DNA from: Shewanella insulae
GTDB lineage: Bacteria > Pseudomonadota > Gammaproteobacteria > Enterobacterales > Shewanellaceae
Length of the DNA stretch: 64,000 nt
Assembly: GCF_009831655.1 (NCBI RefSeq)
Contig: NZ_WRPA01000004.1
Location: 124,001 to 188,000, forward strand
Reading direction: 5' to 3'
Below, in pieces: positions 1 through 9,869 of the stretch; position 1 is the stretch's first letter, and the number at the start of each line of letters is the position of its first letter. The translations under genes and the position numbers were made by a program. Below the pieces are notes generated by a model. The model did not search any database and was not told the DNA's origin. It saw only the letters and a list, made by a program, of their open reading frames with translations.

Positions 1-361
1 TACCGAGATCCACGATGGTGTTATTATCGATAACCAGGTGCAACTTGCACACAACGTGGTGGTGGGTGAAAATACCGCGCTGGCGGGTAGCTCTACCTTT
101 GCCGGCAGCTGCACCATAGGTAAATACTGTATCATAGGCGGTAACAGCGCGGTGGCAGGACACCTGTCGGTCGCCGACGGTACCCATGTCTCGGGTGGCA
201 CCAATGTAACGAGTGTTATTCGTGAGCCTGGTGTATACTCTTCTGCTACCATAGCGATGGAAAATAAGCTGTGGCGACGTAATACCGTCAGATTCAGACA
301 ACTAGATGAGTTGTTCCAACGCGTCAAACAGCTTGAGAAAAACGTTAATTCAGATGATTAA
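1..361 (+). CDS. lpxD: UDP-3-O-acylglucosamine N-acyltransferase LpxD, 5'-truncated by window edge
   Basis: The third enzyme of lipid A synthesis adds the N-linked 3-hydroxyacyl chain to UDP-3-O-acylglucosamine in the cytoplasm. Only the last ~119 codons are present, with the first full codon at base 2; the start lies outside the window. The visible part has left-handed beta-helix hexapeptide repeats, the QLAHNVVVG segment containing the His of the LpxD active-site region, and a C-terminal helical tail (LDELFQRVKQLEKNV) typical of the family. An internal GTG at 38 is not a real start because the conserved reading frame continues upstream. It is followed 30 bp later by fabZ, the standard gammaproteobacterial order. 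Confidence 0.95.
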   Translation, partial: TEIHDGVIIDNQVQLAHNVVVGENTALAGSSTFAGSCTIGKYCIIGGNSAVAGHLSVADGTHVSGGTNVTSVIREPGVYSSATIAMENKLWRRNTVRFRQLDELFQRVKQLEKNVNSDD

Positions 362-391
362 CTGCCCGAGGGCAGCTAAGGAAGTTATTGA

Positions 392-853
392 GTGTCAAAT
401 CAATTAAATACGATGGATATCAAAGAGATCCTAAAGTTTCTACCTCACAGATATCCGTTTTTATTGATCGATAGAGTCCTTGACTTTACGCCAGGTGAAA
501 CACTGCACGCGATCAAGAATGTCACCATCAATGAGCCATTCTTTCAGGGGCATTTCCCCGTGGCGCCTGTTATGCCAGGTGTATTGATCCTTGAGGCCAT
601 GGCCCAGGCGACCGGTCTGTTAGCGTTTAAAACCATGAGCGATGAGCCATCTAGCGACGCCCTGTACTATTTTGCCGGTATCGATAATGCCCGTTTCAAG
701 CGCGTAGTCGAGCCAGGCGACCAAATTCATTTCGAAGTTAAGATGATTAAAGAGCGCCGCGGGATTGGCGTCTTCACAGGTGAAGCTAAGGTTGATGGCG
801 AACTAGTTTGTTCGGCCGAGATCATGTGTGCCCGTAGAGAGATTGCCAAGTGA
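392..853 (+). CDS. fabZ: 3-hydroxyacyl-[acyl-carrier-protein] dehydratase FabZ
   Basis: Dehydrates 3-hydroxyacyl-ACP to trans-2-enoyl-ACP in type II fatty acid synthesis. The 153-aa protein is of normal length and has the hotdog-fold signature: [12 protein letters not shown] near the N-terminus, then QGHFP with catalytic His54 and [11 protein letters not shown] with Glu68. The GTG at 392 is chosen because TAAGGA lies about 8 bases upstream; an internal ATG at 413 would also leave the domain intact. The stop overlaps the lpxA start, so translation is probably coupled. FabZ and LpxA/LpxD share the 3-hydroxyacyl-ACP pool, which explains the gene order. Confidence 0.97.
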   Translation: MSNQLNTMDIKEILKFLPHRYPFLLIDRVLDFTPGETLHAIKNVTINEPFFQGHFPVAPVMPGVLILEAMAQATGLLAFKTMSDEPSSDALYYFAGIDNARFKRVVEPGDQIHFEVKMIKERRGIGVFTGEAKVDGELVCSAEIMCARREIAK

Positions 854-1617
854 TTGATAAGTTAGCATTTGTACACCCAGATGCCAAAATCGGTAACAAT
901 GTTACCATAGGCCCGTGGACCTACATTGGCCCAGATGTCGAGATCGGCGACGACTGTCATCTGAGTTCTCATGTGGTGGTCAAGGGGCCTACGGTTATCG
1001 GTAAGGGTAACCGTATTTTCCAGTTCGCCTCGGTGGGGGAAGATTGCCAGGATAAGAAGTATGCTGGCGAGCCCACCCGACTGATCATCGGCGACAACAA
1101 TGTGATCCGCGAGTCTGTCACTATACACCGTGGTACGGTGCAGGATAACGGCGAGACCCGTATCGGGTCCAATAACCTGTTTATGGCCTATGTGCATATC
1201 GCCCACGACTGTGTGGTGGGTAACAATGTGATCATGGCCAATAATGCCTCTATCGCCGGCCACGTGCACGTGGGAGACTGGGCGATTTTAGGCGGCATGA
1301 CAGGTGTGCATCAGTTTGTTCATATAGGTGCACATGCCTTCACTGCAGGCTACTCGCTGATTTTGCAAGATGTGCCGCCATTTGTGATGGCATCGGGTCA
1401 GCCAGCCATTCCTCGAGGGCTGAACAGTGAAGGCATGAAACGCCGTGGCTTCTCAAAGGAGAGTCAACTGGCGGTGCGCCGGACCTATAAGACCCTGTAC
1501 CGTAAGGGACTGACCGTGGAAGAGGCGGTTGCCGCCTTGGGTGAAGATGCCGAGGATGAGCAGGTTAAGCTGATGATGGACTTTGTGGTCAACTCAAACC
1601 GAGGCATTATTCGTTAA
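850..1617 (+). CDS. lpxA: UDP-N-acetylglucosamine O-acyltransferase LpxA
   Basis: First enzyme of lipid A synthesis, transferring a 3-hydroxyacyl chain from ACP to the 3-OH of UDP-GlcNAc. The 255-aa product has the N-terminal hexapeptide beta-helix, the family block YAGEPTR, and HIAHDC in which His119 matches the E. coli catalytic His125. The C-terminal helical domain starts near GMKRRGFS. The GTG start overlaps the fabZ stop by four bases. Unlike E. coli, where lpxB follows at once, here a terminator and a repeat element separate the two genes. Confidence 0.97.
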   Translation: MIDKLAFVHPDAKIGNNVTIGPWTYIGPDVEIGDDCHLSSHVVVKGPTVIGKGNRIFQFASVGEDCQDKKYAGEPTRLIIGDNNVIRESVTIHRGTVQDNGETRIGSNNLFMAYVHIAHDCVVGNNVIMANNASIAGHVHVGDWAILGGMTGVHQFVHIGAHAFTAGYSLILQDVPPFVMASGQPAIPRGLNSEGMKRRGFSKESQLAVRRTYKTLYRKGLTVEEAVAALGEDAEDEQVKLMMDFVVNSNRGIIR

Positions 1618-1663
1618 TCGGTTGGGTTAATCGGTCGCATTAATCGGTATTAGTTATCGAAGA

Positions 1664-1690
1664 AAAGCTCGTATTCACGGGCTTTTTTAT
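1664..1690 (+). terminator. Rho-independent terminator after lpxA
   Basis: A 9-bp stem, AAAGCTCGT (1664-1672) pairing with ACGGGCTTT (1677-1685) with one G-T pair, has an ATTC loop and is followed by TTTAT. It lies ~50 bp after the lpxA stop and would end the lpxD-fabZ-lpxA transcript. Confidence 0.8.
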
Positions 1691-1697
1691 TTTCAGA

Positions 1698-1858
1698 ATG
1701 CCAATCATAGTAAGTAAGCGGTTAGAAGTAGCGAAGGAAAACGCTTGAGAACCAGGCAAGGTTTTTAGATAAAAAGTTATTCTACAATCAAAAATAGTAA
1801 CGCAGTTATCGAGTGTTTTAACCCGCTAAAATGATCAATTATTTATTAGGATTGGTAT
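1698..1858 (+). repeat. MITE-like repeat, copy A (inverted relative to copy B at 36286)
   Basis: An element of ~161 bp bounded by imperfect terminal inverted repeats (ATGCCAATC at the left, GATTGGTAT at the right). Its reverse complement matches 36286-36447 along its whole length, roughly four in five positions by eye, including shared blocks such as TTCTCAAGCG, CTCGATAACTG and TTGTAGAATAAC. No coding capacity is seen, so it looks like a non-autonomous mobile repeat. It fills the gap between the lpxA terminator and lpxB, ending 16 bp before the lpxB start codon. Confidence 0.8.
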
Positions 1859-1874
1859 CAGCAAGTAAAAGAAG

Positions 1875-3023
1875 ATGAATCAGAGCAATCAAAAAGTATT
1901 TGCCATGGTGGCGGGCGAGCTATCCGGTGATATTCTCGGCGCCGGTTTGATCAAGGCCTTGAAACAGCAATATCCCGATGCCCGCTTCGTCGGTATCGGC
2001 GGCCCGCAGATGGATGCCCTTGGGTTTGAGTCCCTGTTCTCTTTCGAAGAGCTGGCCGTGATGGGCCTGGTCGAGGTGCTGTCGCGCCTGCCGCGCCTGC
2101 TCAAGGTGCGTAAGACGCTGATCGAAGAGCTTACCGCCTTAAAGCCCGATTGCTTCATCGGTATCGATGCCCCTGATTTCAACATAGGGTTGGAGCTGAA
2201 GCTTAAGGCCAAGGGGATCAAGACGGTCCATTATGTCAGTCCTTCGGTCTGGGCCTGGCGTCCTAAGCGGATCTTCAAGATCGCTAAGGCTACCAATATG
2301 GTGCTGTCGCTGTTGCCGTTTGAGAAGGCCTTCTACGACAAGCACAATGTGCCTTGTACCTTTGTCGGTCATACCCTGGCGGACGATATTCCGCTGGAAA
2401 GCGATAAATTAAGTGCCCGCGAGCAGTTGGGGTTAGCGCCTCATGATGAATACCTCGCCATCTTACCCGGTTCACGGGGCGGCGAGCTCAAGCAGCTGGC
2501 CGAGCCCTTCGTGCAGGCCGCGGTGAAATTGCGCCAGCGTTACCCGGATCTTAAGTTTGTCACCCCGCTGGTCAATGCTAAGCGCCGGGCCCAGTTTGAA
2601 CAGGCCCTCAAGACCCATGCACCGGATCTCGACATACATCTGGTGGAGGGACAATCCCGCACCGTGATGGCTGCGGCCGATGCCATCTTACTCGCCTCTG
2701 GCACCGCGACCCTAGAGGCTATGCTGGTGAAACGACCTATGGTGGTTGCCTATCGGGTGTCGCCTATCACCTATCGCATCGCTAAGGGGATGATGCAGAT
2801 CGAGCATTACTCGCTGCCAAACTTGCTGGCGGGAAGGGAGATCATCCCAGAGTTGATTCAGGCCGACTGCACCCCGGATAAGATAGTCGACGCGGTATCC
2901 AGTCAGCTCGATGGCGACCATAGGCCGCTGATGGAGACCTTCACCGAACTGCATCAACAGCTAAGGTGCGATGCCAGTGCGCGGGCGGCCCAGGCGGTTT
3001 TCGAGTTAGTGGAGACAAAGTAG
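1875..3023 (+). CDS. lpxB: Lipid-A-disaccharide synthase LpxB
   Basis: GT19 glycosyltransferase that joins lipid X and UDP-2,3-diacylglucosamine to form the beta-1',6-linked lipid A disaccharide at the inner membrane surface. The 382-aa length equals E. coli LpxB. Visible family marks are [13 protein letters not shown] at the N-terminus, [15 protein letters not shown] mid-protein, and the C-terminal donor-site region [21 protein letters not shown]. The ATG at 1875 follows AAAAGAAG. Its promoter must lie in or near the repeat element just upstream, because the lpxA transcript appears to terminate. Confidence 0.97.
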   Translation: MNQSNQKVFAMVAGELSGDILGAGLIKALKQQYPDARFVGIGGPQMDALGFESLFSFEELAVMGLVEVLSRLPRLLKVRKTLIEELTALKPDCFIGIDAPDFNIGLELKLKAKGIKTVHYVSPSVWAWRPKRIFKIAKATNMVLSLLPFEKAFYDKHNVPCTFVGHTLADDIPLESDKLSAREQLGLAPHDEYLAILPGSRGGELKQLAEPFVQAAVKLRQRYPDLKFVTPLVNAKRRAQFEQALKTHAPDLDIHLVEGQSRTVMAAADAILLASGTATLEAMLVKRPMVVAYRVSPITYRIAKGMMQIEHYSLPNLLAGREIIPELIQADCTPDKIVDAVSSQLDGDHRPLMETFTELHQQLRCDASARAAQAVFELVETK

Positions 3024-3649
3024 TGGCTATCTATAAACAAATTACCGCCGAGCAGGTCGAGGCGCTCTGCAGCGGCTTCTACGCCGGCGTCGATGAGGTG
3101 GGCCGTGGCCCCTTGGTGGGTGATGTAGTGACCGCAGCCGTAGTGCTGGATCCAAGCAATCCCATCGAAGGGCTAAACGATTCCAAGAAGCTGTCGGAGA
3201 AGAAGCGTGATGCCCTCTATGAGGAGATCCTCGCCAAGGCGCTGGATGTCAGCGTCGGGCGCTGCTCGCCGACTGAGATCGACGAGCTCAACATCTTACA
3301 TGCCACCATGCTGGCGATGCAGCGCGCCGTAGCGGGTCTGCGTGCCCGCCCCGATAGGGTATTGATCGACGGTAATCGTGTTCCCACCTTCGTTGATGAG
3401 ACCCTCGAGGGCCATGCGGTGATCAAGGGCGACGGCCTGATCCCGGCTATCAGCGCCGCCTCCATAGTTGCCAAGGTGGTACGCGACAGGGAGATGGAAA
3501 CCCTGGATGAGCGCTATCCAGAGTATGGTTTTGCCAAGCACAAGGGGTACCCTACCAAGGCCCATTTCGAGGCATTGGAGGCCCATGGCGTATTGGCCGA
3601 GCACCGTAAGAGCTTCAGGCCGGTCAAGGAGCGTCTCGACGCCTGTTGA
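3023..3649 (+). CDS. rnhB: Ribonuclease HII
   Basis: Removes RNA from RNA-DNA hybrids and cuts at single ribonucleotides misincorporated in DNA. The 208-aa protein has the catalytic [12 protein letters not shown] block near the N-terminus, [12 protein letters not shown], and [10 protein letters not shown] with the third acidic residue. The GTG at 3023 is chosen: it shares its G with the lpxB stop (TAGTG) and has GGAGA about 8 bases upstream. The frame stays open back to an ATG at 2966 inside lpxB, but that would add 19 unconserved residues. Confidence 0.95.
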   Translation: MAIYKQITAEQVEALCSGFYAGVDEVGRGPLVGDVVTAAVVLDPSNPIEGLNDSKKLSEKKRDALYEEILAKALDVSVGRCSPTEIDELNILHATMLAMQRAVAGLRARPDRVLIDGNRVPTFVDETLEGHAVIKGDGLIPAISAASIVAKVVRDREMETLDERYPEYGFAKHKGYPTKAHFEALEAHGVLAEHRKSFRPVKERLDAC

Positions 3650-3806
3650 GTCGATGCGTCGGGGCGCCATTAACTGGTGCCCTGTGTGTGACTCTGATAC
3701 TCTTTCAAGGTTGCTCTTTAAAGGTGACTTTTCAAGGCGACTCTTTCACGGGAATAGTTCGCCGCATAAATATTAGAAAACTAGCTAACTAAATTAGAAC
3801 CTCCAT

Positions 3807-6800
3807 ATGTCAGAACCTCGTTTCGTGCACCTGCGCGTACATAGTGATTTTTCCATGTCCGATGGCCTCTCCAAGGTCAAGCCCATTCTCGCCAAGGCGA
3901 GTGAAGATCAGATGGCCGCCCTGGCCCTGACCGATAACACCAACCTCTGTGGTCTGGTGAAGTTTTACGGCGGCTGTCATGGTGCGGGCATCAAGCCTAT
4001 CGTAGGTTGTGACTTCTTCATGCTGGTGCCGGGCTTCGAGGATGAATTCTGTTCCCTGACCGTGCTTGCCATGAACAACGAGGGTTATAAGAATCTGACC
4101 CTGTTGATCAGCGACGCCTACCTGCGCGGTCATGTGAAAGACAGGGCGGTGATCGACCAGGCCTGGCTAGAAGGCTACAGCGAGGGGCTGATCCTGCTCT
4201 CCGGCGCTAAAGATGGCGACGTGGGTAAGGCCCTGCTCAAGGGTAACCGGGGGCAGGTGGACTCTCTGGTCGACTTCTATCAGACTCATTTCCCCGACCG
4301 TTATTATCTCGAGCTGATCCGCACCGGTCGCCCCGACGAGGAGCGTTATCTGCATATGGCGGTCGAGTTGGCGGGCGAGAAAGAACTGCCTGTGGTGGCC
4401 ACCAATCAGGTGGTGTTCATGCAGCCCGAGCAGTTCGAGGCCCACGAGATCCGCGTGTCTATCTCTGATGGCTTTACCCTGGCCGACCCGAGGCGGCCAC
4501 GACGCTACAGCGAGCAGCAGTATTTCCGTAGCCAGGAAGAGATGTGCGAGCTGTTTGACGATATTCCCGAGGCGCTGCAAAACAGTGTGGAGATTGCCAA
4601 GCGCTGTAACGTCACTGTGAGGCTGGGCGAATACTTCCTGCCAAATTTCCCTACCGGCGATCTCTCCATCGAAGATTTCTTGATTGAGGTCTCCAAGCAG
4701 GGGCTCGAGGAGCGTCTCGAGTTTCTCTTCCCCGATGAGACGGAGCGCGCCGAGCGCCGCGGCGAATATGATGAGCGTCTCGATGTCGAGCTAACGGTAA
4801 TTAACAACATGGGATTCCCTGGTTACTTCCTTATCGTGATGGAGTTCATCCAGTGGGGTAAGGACAACGGCATCCCTATCGGTCCCGGCCGTGGTTCGGG
4901 GGCGGGTTCTCTGGTGGCCTATGCCCTTAAGATCACCGACCTGGATCCGCTGGAGTTCGACCTGCTGTTCGAACGTTTCCTTAACCCAGAACGTGTTTCC
5001 ATGCCCGACTTCGACGTCGATTTCTGTATGGACAGACGTGACGAGGTGATCGATCACGTGGCCGATCTTTATGGCCGTGACGCCGTGTCGCAGATCATCA
5101 CCTTCGGTACCATGGCGGCTAAGGCCGTGGTGCGTGACGTGGGTCGTGTACTGGGCCACCCCTATGGCTTCGTCGACCGTATCTCTAAGATGATCCCCGC
5201 AGAACCCGGTATGACACTGGCCAAGGCGTTCGAGGCCGAACCGGCGCTGCCCGAGGCCTATGACGCCGACGAAGAGGTGAAAGATCTCATCGACATGTGT
5301 CGGGTGCTCGAAGGGGTCACCCGTAACGCGGGTAAACACGCTGGGGGCGTGGTGATCGCGCCGACCGTGATCACCGACTTTGCGCCGCTCTATTGTGACG
5401 CCGAGGGCCACAACCCGGTTACCCAGTTCGATAAGAACGACGTGGAAACCGCTGGGCTGGTGAAGTTCGACTTCCTGGGGCTGAGGACCCTGACCATCAT
5501 CGACTGGGCGCTGCAGATGATCAATCCGCATCTGGAGAAGCAGGGCAAGGAGCCAGTGCGTATCGAGGCGATCGCCTTAGACGATCCGGCCTCCTTCCGT
5601 CTGTTGCAGCGTTATGAAACCACCGCCGTGTTCCAGCTGGAATCTCGCGGTATGAAAGATCTGATTAAGCGTCTACAGCCGGACTGTTTCGAAGATATGA
5701 TCGCACTGGTGGCCCTGTTCCGTCCCGGGCCGCTACAGTCGGGCATGGTAGATAACTTCATCGAACGTAAGCACGGTCGTGAAGAGGTTTCCTATCCGGA
5801 CCAGCAGTGGCAACACGATAGCCTCAAGCCTATTCTGGAGCCCACCTACGGCATCATTCTCTATCAGGAGCAGGTGATGCAGATCGCCCAGGTTTTGGCG
5901 GGCTATACCCTGGGCGGCGCGGACATGCTGCGTCGTGCAATGGGTAAGAAGAAGCCCGAAGAGATGGCCAAGCAGCGAAGCATCTTCGAAGAGGGTGCGG
6001 TGAAGAACAACGTCGACGGCGAGTTGGCGATGAAGATCTTCGACTTGGTGGAGAAGTTTGCCGGTTACGGTTTCAACAAGTCGCACTCGGCCGCCTACGC
6101 GCTGGTGTCCTACCAGACCCTCTGGCTCAAGACTCACTATCCGGCGCAGTTTATGGCGGCGGTGATGTCGGCGGATATGGACAACACAGATAAGATAGTC
6201 ACCCTGGTGGACGAGTGTGAGCGCATGGGTCTGCCCCTGCTGCCGCCGGACGTCAACAAGGGCCTGTTCCGCTTTACCGTCGATGACGATCTCAACATCG
6301 TCTATGGCATAGGTGCCATCAAGGGGGTGGGTGAAGGTCCGGTCGAGTCGATTCTTAAGGCGCGAGAAGATGGGCCTTTCCTGGATCTGTTCGATTTCTG
6401 CGCCCGGGTCGATCTCAAGAAGCTCAATCGAAGAGTTATCGAGAAACTGATCTGCGCCGGCGCCCTGGATAACCTGGGGCCACACCGCGCCGCCATGATG
6501 GCGACCCTGCCAGAGGCGATTCGCGCCGCCGATCAGCATGCCAAGGCCGAGGCGATTGGTCAGCATGACATGTTCGGCCTGCTCAACAGCGAGCCGGAAG
6601 ATAACAAGCAGCAGTTTGTGCAGTGCACCCCCTGGCCCGATAAGGTGTGGCTCGAGGGGGAGCGGGAGACATTAGGCCTCTATCTCACCGGTCACCCGAT
6701 CAACCAGTACCTCAAGGAGCTTAAGCACTACACCTCTGGTAGGCTCAAGGATGTACATCCCACGGAGCGGGGCAAGACCACCAAGGCCGCCGGGCTGGTG

Positions 6801-7280
6801 GTGGCCACCCGTGTGATGATGACCAAGCGCGGCTCCAAGATGGGTCTGGTGACGCTGGATGACAAGAGCGCCCGCCTCGAGGTAATGCTGTTTACCGAGG
6901 CCTTCGAGAAATTTGGCGAACTGCTGGAGAAAGACAGAATCTTGATCGTCGAAGGAGAGGTGAGTTTCGACGACTTCTCCGGCGGCAATCGCATGACGGC
7001 GCGCAATATCATAGACATGGGCGAGGCGCGCAGCCACTTCGCCCACGCAGTCGAGGTCGATATGGAAGCTACCAGCGTCACCCCTGAGTGGCTTAGCCAG
7101 TTCCAGCAAGCGGTCGAGCCCTGGAAGGCGGGAAGCGTACCTTTGGTGATCAACTATGCTCAGCCAACCGCCAAGGCCCAGTTCAGGCTGGGGGATGAGT
7201 GGCGGGTGAATCCGACCGATGAGCTGATGCTGGCGCTTGAGACGCTGACAGGCTCGGACAAGGTAAGGATCCTCTTCTAG
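3807..7280 (+). CDS. dnaE: DNA polymerase III alpha subunit
   Basis: Catalytic subunit of the replicative polymerase. At 1157 aa it is almost the E. coli length (1160). It begins with the PHP domain ([16 protein letters not shown]), then the palm with the metal-binding pair Asp401/Asp403 in MPDFDVDF and the third site in [11 protein letters not shown]. The fingers and beta-clamp regions follow, then an OB-fold ([11 protein letters not shown]...) toward the C-terminus. The ATG at 3807 gives the conserved [10 protein letters not shown] start, although no strong Shine-Dalgarno is visible. tilS follows with no gap. Confidence 0.98.
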   Translation: MSEPRFVHLRVHSDFSMSDGLSKVKPILAKASEDQMAALALTDNTNLCGLVKFYGGCHGAGIKPIVGCDFFMLVPGFEDEFCSLTVLAMNNEGYKNLTLLISDAYLRGHVKDRAVIDQAWLEGYSEGLILLSGAKDGDVGKALLKGNRGQVDSLVDFYQTHFPDRYYLELIRTGRPDEERYLHMAVELAGEKELPVVATNQVVFMQPEQFEAHEIRVSISDGFTLADPRRPRRYSEQQYFRSQEEMCELFDDIPEALQNSVEIAKRCNVTVRLGEYFLPNFPTGDLSIEDFLIEVSKQGLEERLEFLFPDETERAERRGEYDERLDVELTVINNMGFPGYFLIVMEFIQWGKDNGIPIGPGRGSGAGSLVAYALKITDLDPLEFDLLFERFLNPERVSMPDFDVDFCMDRRDEVIDHVADLYGRDAVSQIITFGTMAAKAVVRDVGRVLGHPYGFVDRISKMIPAEPGMTLAKAFEAEPALPEAYDADEEVKDLIDMCRVLEGVTRNAGKHAGGVVIAPTVITDFAPLYCDAEGHNPVTQFDKNDVETAGLVKFDFLGLRTLTIIDWALQMINPHLEKQGKEPVRIEAIALDDPASFRLLQRYETTAVFQLESRGMKDLIKRLQPDCFEDMIALVALFRPGPLQSGMVDNFIERKHGREEVSYPDQQWQHDSLKPILEPTYGIILYQEQVMQIAQVLAGYTLGGADMLRRAMGKKKPEEMAKQRSIFEEGAVKNNVDGELAMKIFDLVEKFAGYGFNKSHSAAYALVSYQTLWLKTHYPAQFMAAVMSADMDNTDKIVTLVDECERMGLPLLPPDVNKGLFRFTVDDDLNIVYGIGAIKGVGEGPVESILKAREDGPFLDLFDFCARVDLKKLNRRVIEKLICAGALDNLGPHRAAMMATLPEAIRAADQHAKAEAIGQHDMFGLLNSEPEDNKQQFVQCTPWPDKVWLEGERETLGLYLTGHPINQYLKELKHYTSGRLKDVHPTERGKTTKAAGLVVATRVMMTKRGSKMGLVTLDDKSARLEVMLFTEAFEKFGELLEKDRILIVEGEVSFDDFSGGNRMTARNIIDMGEARSHFAHAVEVDMEATSVTPEWLSQFQQAVEPWKAGSVPLVINYAQPTAKAQFRLGDEWRVNPTDELMLALETLTGSDKVRILF

Positions 7281-8684
7281 ATGGCGCTCAACACCTTCAG
7301 CCCATTTGATGCACTGACCCGGATTTTGACGTGTGTTAAGCCTTTGGCTGGTACTAATTCAGGTATTAGGCCTGGTACTAAGTTAGTGCTGGCTTACAGT
7401 GGCGGCGTCGACTCTGAAGTGCTCGCCCATGGTCTGAGCCGATACGCCAAGCAGCATCCCGAGTTTAATTATCTCTTGGTGCATGTGCATCATGGCCTCA
7501 GCGCCAATGCGGCGAGTTGGCAGGCTCATTGTGAGGGCCGCGCCCGTGAGTATGGTTTGCCGATCAGCGTAAAACAGGTGACAGTGGCAAGTGGTTCCCG
7601 CATCAGCCTGGAGGCGGCGGCCCGCGAGGCGAGATACGATGCGCTGCGAACTGAGCTGGCCCCCGGCGATATCTTGATCACCGCCCATCATCAGGACGAT
7701 CAGCTAGAGACCCTAATGCTGGCCCTCAAGCGAGGCCTTGGGCCCAAGGGGTTGGCGGCCATGGGGGAGGTGCAGTCTTTTACCCCTGATAACCTACTCC
7801 TCAGGCCTTTGCTGACGACTTCACGTGCCCAGATAGAAACCTTCGCCAAGGCCGTGGGACTTAGCCATATCGAGGATGAGAGCAATCAAGATAGCCGCTT
7901 CGACCGTAACTTTTTGCGTAATGAGGTGCTGCCGATAATTACGGCGCGCTGGCCAGCCTTTGCCGCCACCGCCAGTCGCAGCGCCCAACTGTGCGCCGAG
8001 CAGCAGGCGCTGATCGACGAGCAGGTGAGTCTTCGCTTACCTGCCATGCTGGCGAGCGTGCCCTATAGTCAGGCTGCCGTGCTGGATCTTAAGGCGCTGG
8101 CAGAGCAGCCTGGTCGCTGGCGCCCCCATCTGCTGAGGGGCTTTATCGAACATCGCGGCTTCGCCTTACCCTCGGCGGCGCAGCTGGGGGATATCTTGGC
8201 GCAGCTCGAGGCCAAGGCGGATGCTCAGGTGGCTATTCGTATCAAATCTATGTTGCTGAGACGGTTTCAGCACCGCCTCTATCTAGAGCCTGTCGAGGTG
8301 GAAGCCAGACAAGCAAGGTCACTCGATGAACTGGGTACTCAACCTGAGTCACTCGATGCGACGCCGCTATGCTGGTCACTGGATAGCCAGAGTAAACTTG
8401 TGGCTAACTGGAGTATGACTGGCCCTAGGCTGCATCTGGGTGAGGCTGATGAGGTGAGGCTATGCTTCGGCGCCCCGGGTGGGCTGCGCTGTCATCCCCA
8501 TGGGCGGGATAAGGGACGTGAACTGAAGAAGTTATGGCAAGAATTTGCCGTGCCGACCTGGGAGCGTAAGCGGGTGCCGCTGATCTTCTCGGGTGAACAG
8601 CTAGTGGCCGCCGTGGGGCTCTGGGTCGACAAGCGTTATCTGGCGCCTGATGGAGAGGGCGGCTGGCAGTTCAGCCTCGCTTAG
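7281..8684 (+). CDS. tilS: tRNA(Ile)-lysidine synthetase TilS
   Basis: Converts C34 of the CAU-anticodon tRNA-Ile to lysidine so that it reads AUA. The 467-aa protein has the PP-loop ATP pyrophosphatase motif SGGVDS at residues 40-45, HVHHGLS, the ITAHHQDDQLET block and DESNQDSRFDRNFLRN, followed by the TilS-specific C-terminal substrate domains (GGLRCHP...KLWQEFAVPTWERKRVP). Its ATG directly follows the dnaE TAG, and AAGGTAAGGA inside dnaE serves as ribosome binding site. In E. coli accA and other genes lie between dnaE and tilS; here they are directly adjacent. Confidence 0.95.
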   Translation: MALNTFSPFDALTRILTCVKPLAGTNSGIRPGTKLVLAYSGGVDSEVLAHGLSRYAKQHPEFNYLLVHVHHGLSANAASWQAHCEGRAREYGLPISVKQVTVASGSRISLEAAAREARYDALRTELAPGDILITAHHQDDQLETLMLALKRGLGPKGLAAMGEVQSFTPDNLLLRPLLTTSRAQIETFAKAVGLSHIEDESNQDSRFDRNFLRNEVLPIITARWPAFAATASRSAQLCAEQQALIDEQVSLRLPAMLASVPYSQAAVLDLKALAEQPGRWRPHLLRGFIEHRGFALPSAAQLGDILAQLEAKADAQVAIRIKSMLLRRFQHRLYLEPVEVEARQARSLDELGTQPESLDATPLCWSLDSQSKLVANWSMTGPRLHLGEADEVRLCFGAPGGLRCHPHGRDKGRELKKLWQEFAVPTWERKRVPLIFSGEQLVAAVGLWVDKRYLAPDGEGGWQFSLA

Positions 8685-8765
8685 CCCCTTAACCTTTGCC
8701 GGCGATTTCCGGTTCAGTTTGCCAGGCCAGTTCTAGATAACAGTCGCCATGGCTAGTTGTCAGGG

Positions 8766-9653
8766 TTAGTCGACCCGGTAACAGCGACGCCCTGCCGCCT
8801 TGGCGCGATACAGGGCCCTGTCAGCCCTGAGGTACAGCGCCTCGGCATCATTTTCGAGTTGCCACTGGGCGACCCCGATACTGGTTTGCACCAAAAACTT
8901 AGTCAGCAGGGTATCTTGTTCCATCATGGCGAGGATCCGCTCGCACAGCACGCTGGCCGCCTTGGCATCCCCCTCTATCAGCAATGCAAACTCATCGCCA
9001 CCGATGCGAAACGCCTGGTCACTGTCGCGAATGACCTGATTCAGTGTCTGGCCGAACTGGCTCAGCACCTCATCCCCCACCAGATGTCCATATTTGTCAT
9101 TCAGGCTCTTGAAGTTATCCAGATCCAGCACCACCAGGGAGATAGCATCCCCGTGACGCTGCGCGCGGGCCAGCACCTGCTTGAGACTCTGCTCATAGTA
9201 GCGACGGTTGCCCAGATGGGTGAGGGAGTCGTGCATCGCCTGTTTCGCCATCTGCTGGTAGGCGATGGCGTTAACCAAAGGACTCAGCAGCAGAGACTGT
9301 AGCTGATGCAGCAGCTCTGTCTGTGGCTTGCTCAGGGGCGCCGACAAGCGATAGGCGATGTTGATGTTCAAACCATCATGGCTAAGGTTTTGTTTTATTA
9401 GTAAACCTTGCTCACCGCCCCAGCTTAGCTGATACTCTTTATAACACAGGGTGATCCCCTGCACAGGCAAGTGTTGTCCCATGAGTTTGCCGTAGCAGGC
9501 AAATACCGTCCGTGGATCTAGGCTCTCATGCAGCTGCTGCATGATGGTGACTAGGTTAGGCGCACCGTAAGGCGCACCGACTGTATTGTGATGGTGATCT
9601 GGCTGATAGCGATATTCGTCAAACGAAAATTCTGTCGCTAAGGCAAAGTCCAT
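8766..9653 (-). CDS. Diguanylate cyclase (GGDEF domain)
   Basis: Predicted to make cyclic di-GMP from two GTP. The 295-aa protein has a C-terminal GGDEF domain from about residue 137 (HDSLTHLGNRRYYE), with an intact GGDEF active-site loop at 218-222. An RxxD inhibitory-site motif (Arg209-Asp212) sits exactly five residues before it, so product inhibition is likely. The N-terminal ~135 residues match no sensor domain I can name; no membrane segment or signal peptide is evident. GGAG lies 8 bases before the ATG. It converges on tilS and is a single-gene unit. Confidence 0.92.
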   Translation of the reverse strand: MDFALATEFSFDEYRYQPDHHHNTVGAPYGAPNLVTIMQQLHESLDPRTVFACYGKLMGQHLPVQGITLCYKEYQLSWGGEQGLLIKQNLSHDGLNINIAYRLSAPLSKPQTELLHQLQSLLLSPLVNAIAYQQMAKQAMHDSLTHLGNRRYYEQSLKQVLARAQRHGDAISLVVLDLDNFKSLNDKYGHLVGDEVLSQFGQTLNQVIRDSDQAFRIGGDEFALLIEGDAKAASVLCERILAMMEQDTLLTKFLVQTSIGVAQWQLENDAEALYLRADRALYRAKAAGRRCYRVD

Positions 9654-9869
9654 AATCTTTACTCCACAATGTAACGGACCCGAGATAGGATATATAAAGC
9701 AAAAAACGTGCCTAATACTAAATGATGAGTTTGTCTATATTTGTCATTGAGTTAGTCTGGTGGAGGGCTGTCTAAGTGGTGACAGTATTTTGACTGTGTC
9801 GAGAAACTTGACGGTGACGCTTGGGATTAGGGGGCGTCCTGCGGGACGGTTGCGAAGAATGGAGAGGTA

